64,000 bases of DNA from Cubamyces lactineus. Lineage: Eukaryota; Basidiomycota; Agaricomycetes; Polyporales; Polyporaceae. Position numbers and translations under genes: made by a program. The notes below the pieces were generated by a model. The model had not been told where the DNA came from, did no database searches, and worked only from the letters and a program-made list of their open reading frames with translations. Each line of letters starts with the position of its first letter. The first letter of the stretch is position 1. Shown one piece after another: positions 57,450-64,000 of the stretch. The stretch spans positions 1,612,001 to 1,676,000 of the forward strand of contig JACDTU010000002.1 of assembly GCA_022376465.1 (NCBI GenBank), written 5' to 3'.

Positions 57450-58732
57450 ATCGATATTGCGCAAGGGCAAGCGTTGGAACAGGATGAGTTAGCTAGCACC
57501 ACAGACCGTTGCAAGTCGACGCAGAACCCCTCGTCGATCACACAGGAAGGAGCTTCCAATCAGCAGCCTTATATATCGCAAGCTCGCAGCGTCGCCTTTG
57601 CAGCCCGGGGTGCGGTTCTCGCAAGAGAAGGGGGGCGGAGGCGCACGTCTGACAACGCCTGCTCGCACCCTGTGAGTGCCCGATTCCCTGATATAGACGG
57701 TCATGTGTGCACTCGAGATCCTTGACCCGAGAGTGCCGTGCGCGCTCTTGGGCAATAGCCCAGGCGTTGACCAAATACGAGGGCGGAGCTTCCACGACGA
57801 GTGTGGGTCGACTGAAGGCGGGCCCCGAACGACATGATGCGAATGCATAGGCGAGCAAGAGAAGTGTACGGTGAAGCTAGGTAACTTTGTCAGACTGGCA
57901 ACTGCTTATGAATGGAAGAGGGGTTACTACTCAGTAGTTGTCAGTCCGGCCTATGTACGGTGTTCTTACCGATGTGATATACTGAAGGCCTCTACCAATG
58001 TGCACAAACACGAGCGCACTGGAGAGCAAAGGGCTATGTATACACATACGAGGCGTCAGCCGATGGGTACTTTGTTGCAACACTACGCCTTGGATCCAGA
58101 GCAGTCATAACCATGACCGTGCGTTAACAAGGGCAAATTCGCGAGACATTGTCGATATGAGACAGCAGCAGAAGTAGATCGAAGCGTGCGACATGAAATT
58201 CCTAGCATCCCAGAAGTTTTGAACCTAGTACGTCTTGCGGCATTCAAGCTCCGAGACGTCCGAGGTCATCGTCAACCTTCCACGTCCTGTTCGTGGAGAC
58301 ATCGAGCCAGGTAGTGTTTTCGAAATCCCTGAGAAAACCGAGAGTAGTGGGATAGTAGTCGAGGACTGATCATCATGAAGCAAGGTGTCTGCGACGCGTT
58401 CATGACGGTTCAGACGCGTCTGGATTACTTGACCACAAGTCGTCGCGCGTCGCGCGTTGCGCGCTTTTGCCACGTGCTGCGCGCTGCCCCGCCACGCCGA
58501 TGCACAGTCGCGCCTGCGGCTCGGCGCCTGTTCCCAACCTCAGCAACACCGCCAGGAGCTCGCTGGCCCTCCTGTGTGCACCCTCCATCTTTCCACATAC
58601 CTCCTCTTTTACGTCTTTCCCCGCTGTACCCACCGCCCCGCAGGCCTGTCTTGGCGGCTACTTGTTGCAACCCGTTGAACGACCCGCGCACGACAAAAGC
58701 TTGAATTACTGTGATCATATTGACTGAGAACG
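57450..58732. other. Intergenic, 1.3 kb
   Basis: Divergent 5' regions of the intradiol dioxygenase and SFT2 genes. No supported gene. Alternating CG tracts (cgtcgcgcgtcgcgcgttgcgcgc) lie near 58440-58463, and two ACGCGT boxes are annotated separately. Confidence 0.5.
58394..58419. promoter_or_regulatory. Two ACGCGT (MCB-like) boxes upstream of SFT2
   Basis: ACGCGT occurs at 58394-58399 and at 58414-58419, 20 bases apart and about 315-340 bases upstream of the SFT2 start codon. ACGCGT is the MluI cell-cycle box bound by MBF in yeasts; function here is inference, since CG-rich sequence could yield it by chance. Confidence 0.4.
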
Positions 58733-59717
58733 ATGGCGACCTCCAAGGGCTGGTTCAACCTCGAGGCCGCGGGCGGCGCGATCCCGGAGACGCAGTTCTT
58801 CGAAGGCGACTCTGCGTTCAAGTTTCTCGGCCTTACGCGCACGCAGCGGCTGTACGGCTTCATAGGATGGTGCGCCTCGTCCTCCCCTGTATGTGTGCCC
58901 GTATTTGGCGGGATGCTCATGCGCTCTGGGACCTTGCGCACGGTGCGCCGTCTACCGTTTGCAGCCTCATAACTGGCTTCGTCCTAAGTCTGCTCGGGAC
59001 GATCCTCCTTGTCCCGCTGGGTCTGGGTACCTTTGCACGTACGTCGTCTCGCAGCTTGCACCTGCACTATGTAGCCCCCTCCACTCGGCTTGCATCTGAC
59101 GCCTCTCCTTTCGCGCAGTCCTCTACGCGCTCGGCACGATTGTCTCCCTGGTAGGCACCGGGTTCTTGATCGGGGTACGTCCGCTCCTCTAGAATGGATC
59201 TCGCGAGTTTCGGGCTGACGGTGTCGCACGTAGTTCATGAAGCAGCTTAAATTGGTGCGTTCTCCGTTGCGCTCCGCCGGGCCTCTAGCGCCGCGAACGT
59301 ACATGCCAGTGGGGCTGGAGCTCATGCCGGGATACGAAAATTCTGCGCAGATGTTCAAGCCCGTCCGGATTGTGGCGACGATCTTCTTCCTGGCGTCGAT
59401 AGCCCTCATCTTTGTCGGCGCGTTCGTCATTCGAAATGATGTACGTACCGCAATCACCCTTCTGACCGTCTTTTATTGTGCATTTCCACGAATGCTGACC
59501 CATTCCTCGCTTGTCCGTTGCATCTGTCTCGCAGCTTGTGTGCATAAGTACGTGCCGCCCCCTCACGACGCCATATTTCTGCGTCCCCGACCTCCTGTGA
59601 CCTCACCTCTCGTCCATTGCAGTCTTCGTCATCATCGAATACCTCGCGTACGCGTGGTACAACCTCTCGTACATCCCCTACGCCCGCACCGCCGTCCTCA
59701 AAGTGTTTGGGATGTAA
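58733..59717 (+). CDS. SFT2: Vesicle transport protein SFT2
   Basis: Four-pass membrane protein of the early Golgi/endosome, involved in retrograde traffic to the Golgi. Start ATG 58733 (MATSKGWFNLEAAGGAIPET), then QFFEGDSAFKFLGLTRTQRL with YGFIG across the first intron to CLITGFVLSLLGTILLVPLG, VLYALGTIVSLVGTGFLIGF and MKQLKLMFKPVRIVATIFFL, then ASIALIFVGAFVIRND and the last exon VFVIIEYLAYAWYNLSYIPY with ARTAVLKVFGM. Four hydrophobic segments; the short FxxGF/PVR loop is typical. TAA 59715-59717. Six or so exons, some only 40-70 bases. Confidence 0.9.
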
Positions 59718-60489
59718 TCGCGCCTCCTTGTACCTCCCACTGGGTGGCGCACTCCGTCTCCTCTATGACCGTTCCTCCGCTGCTGTCTCCATTACTTGCT
59801 ACCACTGCCGCCGCCGCCGCCGCCATAGGATGTGTTACTCTCTAGTTCTAGCTTTACTACGGTACGAATAACATGGGACTCGGGCTCGAATGCACGTGTA
59901 AGATTATACCAGCCTAGAGAAGGTCAGGGTGCGTCGGGGGCGGAAAAGCCTGCGCTCCCGAGCCGTCCGTCGTGAGGCCGTAGAGGCTTCCACAGTATCT
60001 CTATTTATGCCGCCAGTTAAATATCAGACTTCCCCCGACTGTCATCTTACGGACTCTCACGAGTGCGTTCTCGCTATCTTCGGACGCGAAGACGACGGGA
60101 ATGCATCAGCTAACTGCCGCTGTAGGTTGGCATGTGTCGCGAAGTGATGAGCGAGGTAGGTATTGCGGTTTTCTTCCTCAGCCCAGGTGAGCGGAACACA
60201 CAAGCAGGACGTAGATATCGCGCGCGCGAGTGACACAAGATGAGATGGTGATGTTATATGTACAGAGATGTTCCTTCGACCTACTTCGTTCCAGTGCCCT
60301 TCCTTCATCTTCGCCTTCGACCAACTCTTCGCCAACCCTCTCACCTTCGCCGGATAGATCATCAACCCTTGAAAGAAAACAAGCGAATTACAAACGACTG
60401 TTCCCGTGCGGTGTGATGATTGCATCGCAGGAAGCAATCAGCCAAGTCCTTCTGGCATCAACAGATAGGACGCACAGGTCGAGCTATGC
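59718..60489. other. Convergent intergenic region with GCC microsatellite
   Basis: A 772-base region between the SFT2 and GLO2 stops. It includes a (GCC)6 tract at 59807-59824 in the SFT2 3' flank. No coding frame with motifs. Confidence 0.5.
59807..59824 (+). repeat. (GCC)6 microsatellite
   Basis: Six perfect GCC units in the 3' flank of SFT2, not in coding sequence. Confidence 0.9.
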
Positions 60490-61756
60490 TCACCCCCTGA
60501 AGTTGTTCTTGAGCGTGCGTAGCGCGTCCATGACCACGCTCGGCTCCCCGCCCCCCGTCGCCTTCCTGTGTCATGCAAAGCAAGCAAACGCATGTGAGCC
60601 GAGTCCCCCTCGTGGTGCGACCGCCACCAAGCATTGAAACACACGCACAGTATCGGCGCGGAGTCGAGCCGCATGAACGGGTTCCATTCCTTCTCGTCCC
60701 CAATCGTCGTGCGCGTCCCGGGGAGAGTCCCGTCCTCGATGAGCCGCGCCAGGCGGGCGATCGCCGGGTTCTCCGGGTCGACGTGCCGCGCGAACGCGAG
60801 GTTGCCCTTGGTGTACTCGTGGCCGTCGTAGACGACTGTCGCGGGCGGGAGAGTAGCAAGGTGGGAGAGCGCGGCGTGCATCTCGGCGCCGGTGCCCTCG
60901 AAGAAGCGGCCGCAGCCGGCGACGAAGAGCGTGTCGCCGGTGAAGACGCCGCCTGGGTGCGCGGCGCCGCTGCTGGACGTCACGTAGTAGCAGATAGAGT
61001 CCTGCGTGTGGCACGGCGTCGCGAGACACCTGGAGTGAGGTGCGGGGACGCGTGGATGCAGCGTTGGGGAGCGTTCGGGGATGTGAGATTAGGTTGGAGA
61101 AGGTGCGCGTTTGATGTTTAGGTTCCGGGGGTTGATGTGGGGGAGGCACGCATCGCGATGAGAGCCTGCGTGGATGAGAGGCATGCGGAGATGGCGTACC
61201 TGACGTGAATGTTGCCGATGGTGAACTCATCTTTGTCCTTGACTTGGTTCGTGAGCGCTGGGATCTTGTTGCTGCCACCGTAGATGGGAGCATCGGGGAA
61301 GTCCTTGGCCTGTAGCGGGCGGAGGCTCTCAAGCTCGGAGACAGGTGGACAGCGGAGGTCTACGTACGAATGCCTATATGGAATCGCGTGGGTCAGTAAT
61401 TGGTACTGAGGGGAAGGCACGACCAACAGATCGCAATGAAATTGCAAGCTGAGGACGCGGTGGGGACAGACCTGGTTACCGCCACTATGATCGTGGTGAT
61501 GGTGGGTGGTAATAGCGGCGACGATCTGAACGCCGGCCTTGTCGGCGGCGGCGCGAACCTTGGGGACGTCGTAGGGGTCAACGGCGGCGGCAGTGTTGGA
61601 GACGTCGTCAATGAGCAGGTAGGCATAGTTGTCGTCGCGAACGGGAACCGGGAGGACCTTCATGTTGTGAGGAAGGGTGGATGCGAATGAGCGGGAGAGA
61701 GGGGGGAGACGAGTGAGGCGATGTGAGAGACCGAGGCGGGAGAGGATTGTCAGCAT
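60490..61756 (-). CDS. GLO2: Hydroxyacylglutathione hydrolase (glyoxalase II)
   Basis: Metallo-beta-lactamase-fold thioesterase that hydrolyses S-lactoylglutathione in methylglyoxal detoxification. Start ATG 61754-61756 gives MLTILSRLGLSHRLTRLPPL, an Arg-rich likely mitochondrial presequence ending SFASTLPHN; an internal in-frame Met at 61662-61664 (MKVLPVPVRDDNYAYLLIDD) would give a cytosolic form. AAITTHHHHDHSGGN is the THxHxDH metal motif. Middle exons carry LQAKDFPDAPIYGGSNKIPA, LATPCHTQDSICYYV (metal His), FTGDTLFVAGCGRFFEGT (bridging Asp) and VYDGHEYTKGNLAFA, then the glutathione-binding C-terminal region with ARLARLIEDGTLPGTRTTIG and EKEWNPFMRLD. End VVMDALRTLKNNFRG, TGA at 60490-60492. 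Five exons. Confidence 0.93.
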
Positions 61757-62194
61757 CAAGCAGAGAGAGACGAGACGCACAGTCGGTCACGTCCTTGGTG
61801 TTGGTCAGACTGAGACGTATGGGGCGGTATGGCTGCCACTGGTGGGAGGCGGACGGACGGACCGGACGAGTGGAAAAGGAAAAGGCGATGACGTCGCGTG
61901 TCTCGACGCGTTCAATCTGCTCGATCGCGTATGCGCGTCTCATCGCCCCCAAGTTCGTTGTCCCATCATGCTAGCACACTACCTTCATCCCCAGCCAAGA
62001 CAGACGAGCATATCCCGGCGATGATGTCTACGAGCAATGGCAGAGAAACTGCTGAAAGCTGAAAGAAGCGTAGGTTTGGTATTGCAAAATCTGACAACGC
62101 CCATCAGCATCTGCCGCAAAAGAAGGCCGAATTGACCAACTGTCCACACACACATGTCCTACCCGTCAGTCGCCCATCCACAGCCTCGCTCGCC
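61757..62194. other. Divergent intergenic region (GLO2 / Ser-Thr-rich membrane protein)
   Basis: A 438-base spacer holding two promoters. An open minus-strand frame continues upstream of the GLO2 ATG but starts at GTG and looks like UTR. Confidence 0.5.
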
Positions 62195-63495
62195 ATGGCC
62201 CCTCTTCTTCAAATTCTTGATCTCATCCCTTCCCTCTTATGCTCGGCTGGCATTGCTTCCCTTTTGGACGCTCCCGCCTCGTATTCTCTCCTCCTCCCGG
62301 GTCCATCTCCAATAGCATTTCCGCATGGTATGTGCAAGTACCACATAGTATTTTTCTTTTACAGCCACTCATGCTGTAAGCATTTGTGTAGCAACACAGG
62401 GACACGGACCGGCGGGGCGATAGAGTGTGCTCGGCTGCTTCCCCGAATGGGGTGGAATCCCCGTGCTCTTCGTCTGCGGGTCCTAGCTCTCCCTCAGCGA
62501 CCTCCGCTTCTGGTTCAGTTAGCTCCGTATCATTGAGTTCTACTCAGTCTCTGGCTACAACTACTGATGCATCGAGCTCAAGCGCCACCGCCACCGCCCG
62601 GTCTTCCAGCAGTACAATGGACTCATCCTCTATATCAAGCCCTACCCTATCGACACTTTCGAGCTCTCTATCATCAGTTCCGTCAAACCAATCCACGCCT
62701 GTGACGGATGTGACAACCACTACGACAGCAGTCTCTTCCGTTGCGAACTCCGAGATATCGAAGAACTCGCCTACTTCCTCTGTCTCTTCGACCCTCTCGT
62801 CCAGATCGGTTGATGACACACGCGCGACGGCATCACCAACGGTATACGACGAGCACAGCACCTCTATCAGTACGAACAACATACAGAGCAGCGCGCTAAG
62901 CAACGCAAACAGCAGCAGCAATACTCATACACGCACCAGCAACTCCACCGGGGCCATTGTGGGTGGAGTCCTCGGAGGGATCGCTCTGCTACTCGTTTTC
63001 GTCATCGCTATCGGCTTGTTGCGCCGCCGCATGCGTGCGCGGCGGACTGCGCCCTCTGCAGAGTTCATGGACATCATGCGCAACGGCAGGCTCGGAGTGG
63101 GGCTAGGTGCAGGGGGCTCTGGTGGAGCGCTCTCACCCGTCAAGCGCGATGGCGGTTCGACCACACCTGGGCTCGAATATTACAGCGACGCGGTCGGCCT
63201 AACTGGCGGAATTGGCTTAGGGAACGAGCGCCTCATGTTCCCCCTTGTCCGCCGGAGCTCGCTCGACAGCGACGAGCCGCCACCCGCGTTCACCCCTGGG
63301 TCGTACAAGGACCCCGTCCTCGAGAAAGCCCATGCTGCGGCGGAGATGCGCGAACATTACTTCCGACGCGAATCGCTTGCGACGATGGCGGGAGCGGAGG
63401 CCTTGGGAGTGGATGGTCGCGAGAGCGAGAGTGGTCATGATGGACATGGGCACACGATGGATTCCGAGAAAGCGGAGTTTGCTTGGGCGATATGA
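62195..63495 (+). CDS. Ser/Thr-rich single-pass membrane protein, mucin-like
   Basis: Not assigned to a named family. ATG 62195 gives a hydrophobic N-terminus (MAPLLQILDLIPSLLCSAGI) that can serve as a signal peptide; the join to the next exon (around 62326-62410) could not be resolved in frame. The main exon encodes about 170 residues dominated by Ser and Thr, a heavily O-glycosylated stalk by composition, then GAIVGGVLGGIALLLVFVIA with flanking RRRMRARR, a transmembrane helix and stop-transfer basic patch, and a cytoplasmic tail with GGSTTPGLEYYSDAVGLTGG and DSEKAEFAWAI, TGA 63493-63495. This layout (signal, Ser/Thr stalk, GAIVGG helix, basic patch) resembles fungal cell-wall sensor and glycoprotein receptors, but no WSC or kringle-like ectodomain is visible. 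Opposite-strand frames come from Ser codon bias. Confidence 0.75.
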
Positions 63496-64000
63496 AGAGA
63501 CGATTCAGAGGGGCGTAGGCACGAAGAGGGATCTCAGTTCCGCGGCTTGGACATGTCCCAGTTTCTTCTAGGTCGGTTGTGTTTGTAATTGTAATGGCGA
63601 ATGTACAGTGGTGCCACGTCCCCTGCATGCTGATCAATGGTAATTGTACAGGTTCCAAAGGCCAGTCCAATCTCAACAAGAAATCTTCCGTCTGACCGGT
63701 ATGGGTCTAGGTGAAACGGATGGCGGAAGCACCGGTGTTCGACAGCGTAGAACGTGATAGCAATCATCGACATCTACTTCCATGATCCCATCCAGCCTAC
63801 ATATGGCCGGGGTCGTGACTTCCGCCCCCTCTACCCATCCTCTTGCCTAAGCAGTCACCTCTCTCCGCAGTGCTGATTTCACTATTGTTTCCGTTGTATT
63901 CAGGGCCTACCTGCGGGATCCCTATGGTGAGTGCTCTATAGGTTTCAGCATCATCGCTCTAATCCACGTTCTTCCTGAAGGAGGATCGCACGTCGTCAGA
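63496..64000. other. Right edge: 3' flank and possible start of next gene
   Basis: The last 505 bases hold the 3' UTR of the membrane protein. A plausible acceptor (ttgtattcag) precedes GGCCTACCTGCGGGATCC and a donor-like atg|gtgagt near 63923-63930, so a short exon of a plus-strand gene leaving the window is possible. Too little is visible to name it. Confidence 0.3.

Noticed and set aside
62544..62921. Minus-strand frame antisense to the Ser/Thr-rich protein
   Set aside because: Made by the reverse complement of repeated Ser/Thr codons; no independent motif.

Overview
The window is nuclear DNA of a filamentous basidiomycete, most likely an Agaricomycete. The evidence is the density of genes on both strands, introns of about 50-60 bases in nearly every gene, GT-AG splice sites, and protein variants typical of mushroom-forming fungi (a seven-cysteine metallothionein, tandem wax-synthase-like acyltransferases, a LigB-type dioxygenase). 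There are no operons, ribosome binding sites, CRISPR arrays or prokaryotic mobile elements. Exon-intron structures were worked out by eye from homology, phase and splice motifs, so inner exon borders are approximate unless given.

Layout. 1-2.7 kb: 3' part of an HRQ1-type RecQ helicase (+). 2.7-6.1 kb: SCY1-like pseudokinase (-). 6.3-9.8 kb: two tandem wax-synthase-domain paralogues (-). 10.3-11.8 kb: arrestin-like protein (-). 12.6-13.7 kb: cytochrome b561-type membrane protein (-). 14.1-17.6 kb: 3-hydroxyisobutyrate dehydrogenase and an SDR epimerase-like enzyme (+). 18.0-23.5 kb: Sec7 ARF exchange factor of the GEA/GBF1 type (-). 23.8-27.3 kb: proteasome alpha4 (-), divergent from a ZUFSP/ZUP1-type deubiquitinase (+). 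27.6-28.8 kb: TFIIH/CAK subunit TFB3 (-). 29.3-29.9 kb: a noncoding foldback structure with 91-bp inverted arms. 30.3-31.5 kb: LigB/DODA dioxygenase (+). 32.2-33.7 kb: PKA catalytic subunit (+). 34.9-36.5 kb: Brix protein SSF1 (+). 36.7-37.5 kb: cytochrome c heme lyase (-). 37.8-39.5 kb: nitronate monooxygenase (+). 39.6-41.3 kb: WD40 protein (-). 41.9-42.8 kb: unrecognised conserved-looking protein (+). 43.1-43.7 kb: SEN15 (-). 43.9-47.2 kb: SYF1 (-), divergent from BET4 (+, 47.5-49.0 kb). 49.2-49.4 kb: metallothionein (-). 50.9-55.6 kb: EDC4-like decapping scaffold (-). 56.0-57.4 kb: intradiol dioxygenase (-). 58.7-59.7 kb: SFT2 (+). 60.5-61.8 kb: glyoxalase II (-). 62.2-63.5 kb: Ser/Thr-rich single-pass membrane protein (+).

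Most genes are housekeeping: RNA processing (SYF1, SEN15, EDC4, SSF1), vesicle traffic (GEA, SCYL2, SFT2, BET4), proteolysis (PRE6, ZUP1), transcription/repair (TFB3, HRQ1), signalling (PKA) and mitochondrial metabolism (CYC3, HIBADH, GLO2). There is no biosynthetic cluster in the usual sense. The most notable items are: three small or split genes that are only seen after splicing by eye (metallothionein, SEN15, BET4 with a start-codon-only exon); a deubiquitinase with a likely SUMO-interacting motif sharing a short promoter with a proteasome subunit; the foldback element next to an 11-bp direct repeat; and the tandem acyltransferases, one of which uses a GC-AG intron where its sister uses GT-AG.
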